From contig JAIBEK010000032.1 of assembly GCA_019459145.1 (NCBI GenBank), forward strand, positions 46,001 to 110,000: a stretch of 64,000 bases of DNA, written 5' to 3'. Origin of the DNA: Arenimonas sp. (GTDB taxonomy: Bacteria > Pseudomonadota > Alphaproteobacteria > Rhizobiales > Rhizobiaceae). This document shows positions 27,720 to 36,056 of this stretch, in pieces. Each line of letters opens with the position of its first letter. Within the stretch, counting starts at the first letter, position 1. The notes beneath the pieces are model-generated. The model saw only the letters and a program-made list of their open reading frames with translations, was not told where the DNA came from and did no database searches. The position numbers and the translations under genes were made by a program.

Positions 27720-28604
27720 TCAGCCCATGCGTTCGGAGGCGTAGGAGCCGGGGCTCGCCGGGAAGACCACGGTGCGGTTCCCGTTGATGAAGGTACGATG
27801 GTGGATATGGGCGTGGATCGCCCGTGCCAGCACCTGGCTTTCGACGTCGCGGCCGATCGAGACATAGTCGTCGGCGCTCTGGGCGTGGGTGATGCGGGCG
27901 ACGTCCTGCTCGATGATCGGACCTTCATCGAGGTCGGCCGTTACATAATGCGCCGTCGCGCCAATCAGCTTCACGCCGCGTTCATAGGCCTGCTTGTAGG
28001 GGTTGGCGCCTTTGAACGAAGGCAGGAAGGAGTGGTGGATGTTGATGATCTTGCCCGACATCTTCCTGCACAGGCTGTCGGAAAGCACCTGCATGTAGCG
28101 GGCTAGCACGATGAGTTCCGTACCGGTCTGCTCGACCAGTTCGAGAAGCTGGGCTTCGGCCTGCGGCTTGTTCTCCTTCGTCACCTTGATGTGGTAGAAG
28201 GGGATGTCGTGGTTCACCACGACCTTCTGATAGTCGAAATGGTTCGACACAACGCCGACGATGTCGATCGGCAGCGCCCCGATCTTCCAGCGGTAGAGCA
28301 GGTCATTGAGGCAATGGCCGAAACGCGACACCATCAGCAGCACCTTCATCCGGTGCGCCGCATCGTGGATTTCGCTGTCCATGCCAAACTGGTCGGCGAT
28401 CGGCTTGAAGCCTTCGAGCAGTTTGTCGCGGCCGACGCCTTTTTCCGAAATGAAGCTGACGCGCATGAAGAACTTGCCGGTTCCGAGATCGTCGAACTGC
28501 GAACTGTCGACGATGTTGCAGCCTTCGGCGGCGAGATAGCCGGAAATGGCGGCCACGATGCCACGCGTGGATTGGCAGGATACCGTCAGTACATAGCTCG
28601 TCAT
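27720..28604 (-). CDS. purU: formyltetrahydrofolate deformylase
   Basis: A 294-residue enzyme that hydrolyses 10-formyl-THF to THF and formate, balancing one-carbon pools. An ACT domain covers about residues 1-85 (SYVLTVSCQSTRGIVAAISGYL), followed by the formyl-transferase fold with the active-site segment INIHHSFLPSFKGANPY and the catalytic Asp region YVTADLDEGPIIEQD. Two adjacent ATG codons occur; the second gives the usual MTSY start. Upstream in-frame codons are non-coding. PurU often sits with sarcosine or glycine oxidation genes in rhizobia, but none is seen here. Confidence 0.93.
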   Translation of the reverse strand: MTSYVLTVSCQSTRGIVAAISGYLAAEGCNIVDSSQFDDLGTGKFFMRVSFISEKGVGRDKLLEGFKPIADQFGMDSEIHDAAHRMKVLLMVSRFGHCLNDLLYRWKIGALPIDIVGVVSNHFDYQKVVVNHDIPFYHIKVTKENKPQAEAQLLELVEQTGTELIVLARYMQVLSDSLCRKMSGKIINIHHSFLPSFKGANPYKQAYERGVKLIGATAHYVTADLDEGPIIEQDVARITHAQSADDYVSIGRDVESQVLARAIHAHIHHRTFINGNRTVVFPASPGSYASERMG

Positions 28605-28880
28605 CATCTCAAACCTTTTCTCGCCCCGAGGGTGGATGCGCTTTCTTATCGCAGTCATGCCGTGGCGGAAAGATCGCCTGCTGATTTGCGATGGAAGCCG
28701 CTTGCCTGCCCCATGGTCGACAAGATTAGGGACGGTCGATGAAAACTCCGTTCCCATTGCGTCTTCCATCAGCGTATCCCCGTCGTCAGGGTGCAAGGCT
28801 TGGGCGGACGGATCGGCGCGGATCGGTTGACCACGGCGTCGAAGTCATTAACCTCGCCGCATCGAACCTTCAGGGATATC

Positions 28881-29972
28881 ATGGATCACACCCGTCATCG
28901 TTGCGGCTTCATCGCGTTTCCTTCCAGACGACAGAAGCGGGTCGCGTCGGTGCTGATTGGGCTGGCTCTGCTTGCCCAGCCGGTGCAGGGCGCTGAACCG
29001 TGTTTTCGCGGCATCAACCTGTCCGGTGCCGAATTCGGCAATCCCGACGGCGTGGCGGGGACGGATTACGTTTATCCGTCGGAGGCCACCATCGCCTATT
29101 TCGCCGGCAAGGGCTTCACCTCGGTACGACTGCCGTTTCTGTGGGAGCGTCTGCAGCCACGATTGCGGGAGGACCTCGATGAAGGTGAACTGGGGCGTTT
29201 GCAGGAAAGCGTCGAGAAACTGAGGGCCGCCGGGCTTCGCATTGTCCTCGATCCACACAATTACGCGCGCTACCGCGAGGCCGTGATCGGATCGGCGGAG
29301 GTGAGCAGCGATGACTTTGCCGATTTCTGGGGGCGTCTGGCGCGTCACTTCGCCAATCAGCCGGACATTACCTTCGGCCTGATGAACGAACCGCACGACA
29401 TGCCGGCTAAGCAATGGCTGGATGCTGCCAATGCGGCTCTGGCCCGCATCCGCGGCGAGGGCGCCGACAATCTCGTGCTCGTTCCGGGAACGGCCTGGAC
29501 GGGCGCGCACAGCTGGGAGGGCGGGACCTATGGCGCACCGAACGGTGAGGTCATGCTCGGCGTCGTCGATCCGGTCGACAACTATGCCTATGAGGTGCAC
29601 CAGTACTTCGACAATGACTTCTCCGGCACCAAGGCCAATTGCAGCCGGGCCGGAGATGCCGTCATGGCTATCGAGAGTTTCTCCCGCTGGCTGCGAACCC
29701 ATGGCAAGCGGGGCTATCTGGGTGAATTCGGCGTGACCGGAGACGAGGCCTGCGTCTCGGCGCTTGCAGACATGGTTTCCGTGGTGGAAAGCAATCGCGA
29801 ATTGTGGGTCGGCTGGGCCTATTGGGTCGCCGGTGACTGGTGGCCGGATAGCGAGGCGCTCAATATCCAACCCACCACCGAGGGCGACCGTCCGCAATTG
29901 CGCGGGCTGGCGCGTGCGCTCAAGGATTTCTCGGCAAGCGGCTCTTCCTGCCCGGCGCTTCAATCGCGGTAA
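28881..29972 (+). CDS. secreted GH5 endoglucanase (cellulase)
   Basis: A 363-residue glycoside hydrolase with an export signal (VASVLIGLALLAQPVQGAEP). The GH5 barrel shows RLPFLWERLQP, the acid/base Glu in FGLMNEPHD and the nucleophile Glu in GYLGEFGVTG. GH5 enzymes hydrolyse beta-1,4-glucans. Beside polysaccharide polymerase and glycosyltransferase genes it may trim an exported glucan, as CelC-type enzymes do in rhizobia (inference). The start is the ATG with AGGGA seven bases upstream. Its last 53 bases overlap the end of the convergent Wzy-like gene. Confidence 0.88.
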   Translation: MDHTRHRCGFIAFPSRRQKRVASVLIGLALLAQPVQGAEPCFRGINLSGAEFGNPDGVAGTDYVYPSEATIAYFAGKGFTSVRLPFLWERLQPRLREDLDEGELGRLQESVEKLRAAGLRIVLDPHNYARYREAVIGSAEVSSDDFADFWGRLARHFANQPDITFGLMNEPHDMPAKQWLDAANAALARIRGEGADNLVLVPGTAWTGAHSWEGGTYGAPNGEVMLGVVDPVDNYAYEVHQYFDNDFSGTKANCSRAGDAVMAIESFSRWLRTHGKRGYLGEFGVTGDEACVSALADMVSVVESNRELWVGWAYWVAGDWWPDSEALNIQPTTEGDRPQLRGLARALKDFSASGSSCPALQSR

Positions 29973-31293
29973 GGCCCGGCTGTGCCATGGCACGTGTGGA
30001 GGCCAACCCCGTCGGTGCTTCTGGGGGCGCGGGCGAGCGTCCGGACAGTCCCGCCCAATCCACGCGGTGGGCGGTGCCGAGCACGAACCACAGCAAAGCG
30101 GCGGTCTTGATCGAGAAGAACGAGTTGCTGATGATCATCAGCAGCAGGAGATAGATCAGCACCATGGAATGGAAGGCCCAGGCCTTGGGATCCTTGAACG
30201 GTGCGACCACCAGCATTGCCCAGAGCGCGATAAACCCGAGCAGACCGAATTTCGTCAACGTGTAGGCAAGCCCTGAGTCGGCGGTGAACTCGTCGGTGGT
30301 GGCGATTCCGAGGACGACCGGCAGGTCGAGGCGGGTGAGGATTGCTGCGGTCACCTTGAACCGCCCGGCCACGTCGTTCGCGCCGCCGTCCGTTCCGGTC
30401 GCCAGCCCGTAGATCGCGATCAGCGCCAGCAGCAGGAAGGGCAGGGCGATCCAGATCGGCTTCGCCACCAGGCGGTAGAAGGGCAGCATCACGGTCATCA
30501 GGATGCAGGTGTAGAAGCCGAAGCGGGCATCGGCGAGCACGATCGTGGCGAGAGCCGCGGCCATGACGGCGAAGCGATAGCGCATATCGGTGCGAAACAG
30601 CGCCCAGGCAAAGACGATCGCGCCGAAATTGCCGGCGGAGACCGGCTCGAGGAAGACGGAAGATACTCGGTGCTGGCCGAGGAAGGACAGAAGCGTTCGC
30701 GGTTCGGGCCGAAGGCCGCTGATGAACAGGCCGCGGGTCGCGCCGAAGGTCTCCTCAAGCGTCAGCGAACCGCGGGCGATGAAATAGCCGAGCACGTTGA
30801 AGATATCGAGATAGAGCTCGGTCAGGAAATATTCGAACAGGCCGAAGGTAAGCACGATGGCGATCGAGATGGCCACCAGGCGGTCAGCCAGTTTCGGGTC
30901 GCGGACCTGCGTCCCCATGAAATAGAAGCCGATCGGAATGAGGACGTCACGCAACGCCTTGAGGTCGATGGCACCCCGCAGGGCAAAGAGCAGGAGCATG
31001 TAGGAGAGGAAAAGCGCCGAGACGAGATAGAGATCGATGCGGCGGCCGAGGGCGGCCAGGAAGGCGCAGCCGATCAACGCCATCTCGAACAGCATCACAT
31101 GGCTTTCCCGAATTCCCATCACATTGGTGTTGAGGAAGCAGAGGAAGGCATTGAAGGTGAGGCCGCCCAGGACGGCAATGGTCGCCAGTTGCCGGCGCAG
31201 TGCTTCATAGGCTGATTTCGGGAGCGCTTGCGGGTTCGTCACCGCAGTCGGCACCGGCATCGTGGTGGCGTACCGGCTGTCAACCGGGCGCAT
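29920..31293 (-). CDS. Wzy/O-antigen-ligase-like polysaccharide polymerase
   Basis: About 457 residues with roughly ten hydrophobic helices and a large loop between them, the architecture of Wzy or WaaL-type proteins. A loop segment after VSSVFLEPVSAGNF and the helix pair around LTKFGLLGFIALWA are typical of exopolysaccharide polymerases. No short signature is diagnostic, so the call rests on topology and neighbours: it follows the Wzz-like gene by about 40 bases on the same strand. The start is uncertain; ATG codons at 31293 and 31260 and a GTG at 31320 are all possible. The C-terminal 18 codons overlap the convergent cellulase gene. Confidence 0.7.
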   Translation of the reverse strand: MRPVDSRYATTMPVPTAVTNPQALPKSAYEALRRQLATIAVLGGLTFNAFLCFLNTNVMGIRESHVMLFEMALIGCAFLAALGRRIDLYLVSALFLSYMLLLFALRGAIDLKALRDVLIPIGFYFMGTQVRDPKLADRLVAISIAIVLTFGLFEYFLTELYLDIFNVLGYFIARGSLTLEETFGATRGLFISGLRPEPRTLLSFLGQHRVSSVFLEPVSAGNFGAIVFAWALFRTDMRYRFAVMAAALATIVLADARFGFYTCILMTVMLPFYRLVAKPIWIALPFLLLALIAIYGLATGTDGGANDVAGRFKVTAAILTRLDLPVVLGIATTDEFTADSGLAYTLTKFGLLGFIALWAMLVVAPFKDPKAWAFHSMVLIYLLLLMIISNSFFSIKTAALLWFVLGTAHRVDWAGLSGRSPAPPEAPTGLASTRAMAQPGLTAIEAPGRKSRLPRNP

Positions 31294-31335
31294 GACCGGG
31301 GTTCCCCAAGATCGTACCACTCGTTGCGATGTTCA

Positions 31336-33363
31336 TCATGGGCCCTCCACAAGCACGCAACCGAGAACGAGATCGCGCGCATCGCCGATCGCCTCGAGGG
31401 TTGCATCGACGTCGGCATTGGTGAGCGCCACCGGATCCGCGAGGACGACGATCGCGTCGGCGCTTGAGATCAGTCCGGCGAGGTGCTGCGCTGCCGCTGT
31501 CTGGCAGGCGTTGATGAGGATGAGATCACTGTCGGATTGCTGCGCCTTTTCGACATAGCGCGATAGCATCGGCCGGGCGGGCGGCGACGGGGACCTAGTT
31601 GCGGGGAAATGTTCGTATTTCAGAATGTCGGAGAGCGGTGCGGTGGTGGGCCAGTCACGGGCGAGAGCGGCGGCGAGGCTCGCAGAGTGGCCGGCGCGTA
31701 GGCGCGACCGCACCTCCAGATTGCCTGGCGCATAGAGAATGCCGAGTCCTGAATCGATCAGTGCGTGAACGATGTCGGCAACGACGCTAGAGGCCTGCGG
31801 AACCGGACCGGCGGCCAGGAAAAGCACGGTGGCCGGCTGATGGGCCGCGGTGAATTCCCGCAAGGTGCCAGCGGCTTTCAAAATTCCATTGCCCTCGGAT
31901 GGTTCTGCCGAAGAGCGAGGCTGGTGACGAAAAGCGAGCAGCGAACGCCAACCGGAGCGCGGTTTTTCCGCCGTCTTGGCTGACGCGGCGATGTGGGCAA
32001 TCACCGGGAATCCGGACCGGTCGAGGGCCGTCTGCTGTGGGCGCCGGAAACCGGACAGGATTTCGCTGAGCACGGCGAGGCCACTGCCAAGCACAGTGCC
32101 GAACAGCCCGGCGGCGACGAGGATCATCAGTTTCAGTTTCAACGATGACTTCGGCATGGGCACGGCGGCCGTGATCACGCGCGAATTGTTCATGTTCATC
32201 GATTGCTGCTGGGCGAGTTCCTCGGCCCGATTGAGGAAGGTCTTGTAGAGGGTGCGCACCGCCTCGGCTTCGCTTTCCAGCTGGCGCATCTTGATCTGCG
32301 CGGCGCTGCTGTCGAAGCTGGTCTTCGTCAGGTTTTCCAGCCGCTCCGTCAGGGCCTTGGTATTGGCTGCGGCGCGTTCGTAGTTGACGCGCATCGACTG
32401 GCGCACGCGATCGAGTTCGGCCTGGATCGCCTGCTGCATGTTGGCGACCTGGGAATTGATCGCGCGCAGTTGCGGATGATTGGCGCCGAGATTGGTGGCA
32501 AGCTGTGAACGGGTGTCGAGGAGCTGTGCGTAGCGATCCCTCAGCAAGCCGATCGACGTCGACTGCAGAACTTCGGGGATCGCGCCGGCCTCGATCGCGC
32601 TCATCGTCAGGCTCCTGGCCTGCTCGTAAATCGTCTGCTGCTGTTCCTCGGTGCCGCGTGCGGCAATGAGCTGTTCGTTGATGCCGGCAACCTGCTGATC
32701 GATGACGAGGCCCTGGCTGCCGGTGCTGACCAGATCGTTCTCGGCCTTGAACTTTTCGACGGCCAGTTCCGCCTTGAGGACGCGGTCGCGAAGTTCGCTC
32801 GCCTGGACCTGGAAGGAATTGCTGGCCCGGCGCGCGACATCGCCACGCGCCTCGTCCAGTTGCCGGAGATAGACGCTGGCCACGGCATTGGCGATGTCCG
32901 CGGCCTTGCCGGCATCGGGGTGCTCGGCGGAGATGGTGAAGACGAGGGATTGGCCGGCGCGCTCGATCGTCACGTGCGACTTGAGAGCTTCGGCGACCGC
33001 GACGATCCGATCGGCATCGCTTGCCGGCTTGGCGTTCGACGCCGGTTTGGGCGCAAAGAACGGATCGTTTGCAAGGTCGAGCTTGCGGGCCACGTCGCTC
33101 ATCACGCCGCGCGACTGCATCACATAGATCTGGCTGTCGAGATTGGACTGGTCCTGCTGGGCGGAACTGCCGGTGCCCTTGCTGTCGACGGGCTCGGCGG
33201 CGAGCCCCACAGGGTCCAGCAGGATTTCGACGGAAGAGGAGAAACTGGGCGTCAGTTGCAGCACATAGATCGAGGCAAGCAGCACGCACGACGCGACGGC
33301 GATCACGACGTAATGGAACCGTCGCCTCAAGATCCCCGGTAGTTGAAAAATGTCGATGTCCAT
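31336..33363 (-). CDS. Wzz/GumC-like chain-length protein with degenerate kinase domain
   Basis: A 675-residue inner-membrane protein of the polysaccharide co-polymerase type. The first helix (about residues 17-38) follows FQLPGILRRRFHYVV. A long periplasmic coiled-coil region (150-390) and a second helix near 408-432 follow. The cytoplasmic C-terminal part is where a BY-type tyrosine kinase should lie. Its Walker A position reads FLAAGPVPQASSVVADI, without the GKS/T, and the Walker B position reads LILINACQT, so ATP binding looks lost. No Tyr cluster closes the C-terminus. It probably sets chain length without kinase activity. It is divergent from two glycosyltransferase genes. Confidence 0.82.
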   Translation of the reverse strand: MDIDIFQLPGILRRRFHYVVIAVASCVLLASIYVLQLTPSFSSSVEILLDPVGLAAEPVDSKGTGSSAQQDQSNLDSQIYVMQSRGVMSDVARKLDLANDPFFAPKPASNAKPASDADRIVAVAEALKSHVTIERAGQSLVFTISAEHPDAGKAADIANAVASVYLRQLDEARGDVARRASNSFQVQASELRDRVLKAELAVEKFKAENDLVSTGSQGLVIDQQVAGINEQLIAARGTEEQQQTIYEQARSLTMSAIEAGAIPEVLQSTSIGLLRDRYAQLLDTRSQLATNLGANHPQLRAINSQVANMQQAIQAELDRVRQSMRVNYERAAANTKALTERLENLTKTSFDSSAAQIKMRQLESEAEAVRTLYKTFLNRAEELAQQQSMNMNNSRVITAAVPMPKSSLKLKLMILVAAGLFGTVLGSGLAVLSEILSGFRRPQQTALDRSGFPVIAHIAASAKTAEKPRSGWRSLLAFRHQPRSSAEPSEGNGILKAAGTLREFTAAHQPATVLFLAAGPVPQASSVVADIVHALIDSGLGILYAPGNLEVRSRLRAGHSASLAAALARDWPTTAPLSDILKYEHFPATRSPSPPARPMLSRYVEKAQQSDSDLILINACQTAAAQHLAGLISSADAIVVLADPVALTNADVDATLEAIGDARDLVLGCVLVEGP

Positions 33364-33698
33364 TTTCCTGCCCAGAACCGCTGGCCGGCCATGTTTCGTG
33401 TCTGTGTCGATCGGACGGAACACCCGAGGTGGCGACGGGGTGCCCGCATGAATGGGAGACTGCCGCCGGATCAGAAAGAGGCCGTCGGGCAAGGGCCGCC
33501 GGTCGGTTCCCATCGGAGCGATCCTCGCAGATCGTGGTTAACGAGTTCTGAACAAAAGGGGCGAGGCTCGTTAACCTTGCGGTCGCGACGCGGTCGCAGG
33601 AGACGCCCGGCAAACGCGATCTTAAGAGTTCGCGGTGCACCATCACTCGTCTCAATTTGCTCTCACGCGCGCTGATGAACGGCGCCGACAGGTGAAGA
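33364..33698. promoter_or_regulatory. 335-base divergent promoter region of the polysaccharide genes
   Basis: The gap separates the Wzz-like gene (left) from the GT4 gene (right). Its main feature is a perfect ten-base inverted repeat, GGTTAACGAG and CTCGTTAACC, with a 21-base spacer at 33536-33576, listed separately. The left third has an open frame extending the Wzz gene, judged non-coding. I see no small gene in it. Confidence 0.5.
33536..33576. repeat. perfect 10-base inverted repeat with 21-base spacer
   Basis: GGTTAACGAG-N21-CTCGTTAACC. The half-site centres are about three helical turns apart, which suits a protein binding on one DNA face. The repeat lies about 175 bases from the Wzz start and 120 bases from the GT4 start, so it could control both directions. 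Confidence 0.55.
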
Positions 33699-34883
33699 AT
33701 GAAGCGCTTCAATCGGCCGGAATCCGACACCGCCGCGCCGCTGGTCGTCCAGGTGGTGCGGCAATACGCGCCCGGACGTGGCGGCCTCGAAGACGTCGTT
33801 GCCAATCTCAGCCGGCTTCTCCTGCGGCGCGGCTTTCGCGTGCGCGTCGTTACGCTGGACAGCCTGTTCCGCGCGCGCGACCAAAAGCTGGCCGAACACG
33901 AGATCATCGACGGCGTCGAGGTGGTGCGCATCCCGTGGAAGGGGTCGACCCGCTATCCGCTTGCTCCGGGTGTGCTCCGCCATATCGGCGATGCCGATCT
34001 GGTTCATGTTCACGGTATCGATTTCTTCTTCGATGCGCTCGCCCTGTCGCGTCCCCTTCATGGCAAGCCGATGGTCGCGACGACCCATGGTGGGTTCTTC
34101 CACACGTCGAAATTCGCCGCCATCAAGCAGATCTGGTTCCGGACCGTGACACGGCTCTCGGCGCTCGCCTATCGCTCGCTTTTGTGCTGCAGCCGATCGG
34201 ACCTGACGCTGTTCTTCCGCATCGCGCCGCGCCGGGCCGTGCTGGTCGAAAACGGCGTGGATACCGAGAAATTCGCCGGTCTATCCTCGGTCACGCCGCA
34301 GCGACGGATCATCACGATCGGCCGTTTTTCCGTCAACAAGCGGCTCGATCGCCTGTTCGATGCCATGCAGGCGCTCAACGGCGTTTCGCCCGGATGGAAG
34401 CTCGATGTCGTCGGGTCGCCATCGGATCTTGGCGAAGAGGATCTGCGCGGCGAGATCGCCCGGCGCGGGCTGGCCGGGCAAGTTGCCCTGCACATCGGCG
34501 TCGACAATGCGGAGGTGCGCCGGCTGATCGCCGAGGCATCGCTGTTTGCCTCCGCTTCGGAGTATGAAGGCTTCGGCCTGGTCGCGGTCGAGGCGATGAG
34601 TGCCGGGCTGGTGCCGGTGCTGCATCCGAACGATGCCTATCGGGTGCTCTCCACCCAGCATCCCGGCCTGTGCCTGGCCGATTTCGCCCGGCCGGAAGAA
34701 TGCGCCGTGCGGATCGAACAGGCCTTTCAAGCCCTGCTGGCCAATCCGGCCGCAACGCGTGACGACATGATGGCAGGGGCTGCCGTCCATGCCTGGGAAA
34801 GCGTCGCCGATCGGTATATCGACGTTTACCGCGCGGCATTGGGCAACAGGGTCCCGCCGCAACCGCGGAGCCTGCCGGCATGA
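33699..34883 (+). CDS. GT4-family glycosyltransferase
   Basis: A 394-residue retaining glycosyltransferase with the GT-B fold. The N-terminal domain begins VVQVVRQYAPGRGGLEDVV, typical of GT4 acceptors, and the C-terminal nucleotide-sugar domain has IGRFSVNKRLDRL and the EX7E motif in SASEYEGFGLVAVEAMS. It probably adds a sugar to a lipid-linked repeat unit of an exopolysaccharide. An AGGTGAAG site precedes the ATG. Its stop overlaps the start of the GumK-like gene, so the two are translationally coupled. The sugar is unknown; mannose is frequent in the family. Confidence 0.87.
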   Translation: MKRFNRPESDTAAPLVVQVVRQYAPGRGGLEDVVANLSRLLLRRGFRVRVVTLDSLFRARDQKLAEHEIIDGVEVVRIPWKGSTRYPLAPGVLRHIGDADLVHVHGIDFFFDALALSRPLHGKPMVATTHGGFFHTSKFAAIKQIWFRTVTRLSALAYRSLLCCSRSDLTLFFRIAPRRAVLVENGVDTEKFAGLSSVTPQRRIITIGRFSVNKRLDRLFDAMQALNGVSPGWKLDVVGSPSDLGEEDLRGEIARRGLAGQVALHIGVDNAEVRRLIAEASLFASASEYEGFGLVAVEAMSAGLVPVLHPNDAYRVLSTQHPGLCLADFARPEECAVRIEQAFQALLANPAATRDDMMAGAAVHAWESVADRYIDVYRAALGNRVPPQPRSLPA

Positions 34884-36019
34884 TGACCTCGCCTGCAAAG
34901 CGACGGGTGCTGATCGTCACCGGTCACCATTTTGCCGAGGCGCCTCGCAAGGTCGACCTGCACTTCCTGGCCGATGCCCTGCGCGCGGGCGGTGGTCATG
35001 TCGATTTTCTCGCTTGCCGCCTGAGCTTCATCAGTCGCTTCCTCAAGGACGGTCGTTTCGACCATGCCAGGCAACGTCCGCGCAATCGCTGGAACCGCAT
35101 TGCCGAAGGGCTCGAGGAGTTCCTCTGGTCTGCGCCGTTCCATCCGGTGAACCTCAAATCGCCATTGCTGAACCGGCTGACGACGCCCTTCTTCCGTCTT
35201 TATGATCGCCTTCTGCCGAAGGCCGTCATGGCGCGGATGGCGGGCTACACACATATCCTGATCGAAAGCGGACCGCCGCCGCTGCTCGTCCATCGGCTGC
35301 GACATGCTGCGCCACAGGCGAGGATCATCTACCACGCCGCCGACCGCCTGCGGACCATCCATGTCCATCCCTGCATCGAGACCGCGCTGCGGGACGGTAT
35401 CGGCGACTACGATCTCATCCACATCATGGCCGATGCGATGCGGGCCGATTTCCCCGCAGATGCGCCGATCCTCTATCTGCCGCACGGGATTGCGAAAGAG
35501 ACCTTCGATCGGGCGAAGGTCAGCCCCTATGTCGCGCCGCGCAATGCGGTGAGCGTCGGCGACATGTTGTTCGACGCACAGGTCGTCGACACGCTGGCCG
35601 CCGGCAATCCCGACTGGACGTTCCATCTGTTCGGCAAGAAGGCGGTGCCGTCGGTGCCACGCGCCAATATCGTCGTGCATGGCGAAGTCGCCTTCGAGAC
35701 GATCGTTCCGTTCATCAAGTTTGCCGATGTCGGGCTTGCTCCGTACCGGCAGAGCGAGGGGGCGGATTATCTCAGCCAATCGAGCCTGAAGATGATCCAG
35801 TACAGCTATTGCCGGCTACCGATCGTGGCACCCGCTTTCGCGGCGGCGGGGCGAAACAATGTCTGCGCATACGATCCGGGCGACGCGGCTTCCACCGTGG
35901 CGGCGTTTCGGCGGGCCCAGACCTTCGATCGGGAAACGATCGAAACCGCCGGCATCCTCAGCTGGGAAGAGTCGGTGCGGCGGCTGTTCGACCACGAAGG
36001 CCTGAAGGAGCGGAACTAG
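34880..36019 (+). CDS. GumK-like glycosyltransferase (GT70, glucuronosyltransferase family)
   Basis: A 379-residue GT-B protein resembling Xanthomonas GumK, which adds glucuronic acid during xanthan assembly. Matching landmarks as I recall them are the N-terminal HHFAEAPRKVDLHFLADAL, the Asp region AADRLRTIHVHPCIE, VGDMLFDAQVV and the C-terminal LSQSSLKMIQYSYC. A GlcA-transfer role at the inner membrane is an inference from this likeness. Two ATG codons overlap the GT4 stop; either may be used. It ends convergently with the GH2 gene. Confidence 0.82.
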   Translation: MMTSPAKRRVLIVTGHHFAEAPRKVDLHFLADALRAGGGHVDFLACRLSFISRFLKDGRFDHARQRPRNRWNRIAEGLEEFLWSAPFHPVNLKSPLLNRLTTPFFRLYDRLLPKAVMARMAGYTHILIESGPPPLLVHRLRHAAPQARIIYHAADRLRTIHVHPCIETALRDGIGDYDLIHIMADAMRADFPADAPILYLPHGIAKETFDRAKVSPYVAPRNAVSVGDMLFDAQVVDTLAAGNPDWTFHLFGKKAVPSVPRANIVVHGEVAFETIVPFIKFADVGLAPYRQSEGADYLSQSSLKMIQYSYCRLPIVAPAFAAAGRNNVCAYDPGDAASTVAAFRRAQTFDRETIETAGILSWEESVRRLFDHEGLKERN

Positions 36020-36027
36020 TCGCCGCA

Positions 36028-36051
36028 GGCCGGTTCGCCAGCCGACCGGCC
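36028..36051. terminator. hairpin between convergent GumK-like and GH2 genes
   Basis: Stem GGCCGGT / ACCGGCC, extendable by two pairs with a bulge, in the 37-base gap between two converging genes. No T-run is present. Confidence 0.4.
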
Positions 36052-36056
36052 ACCCT

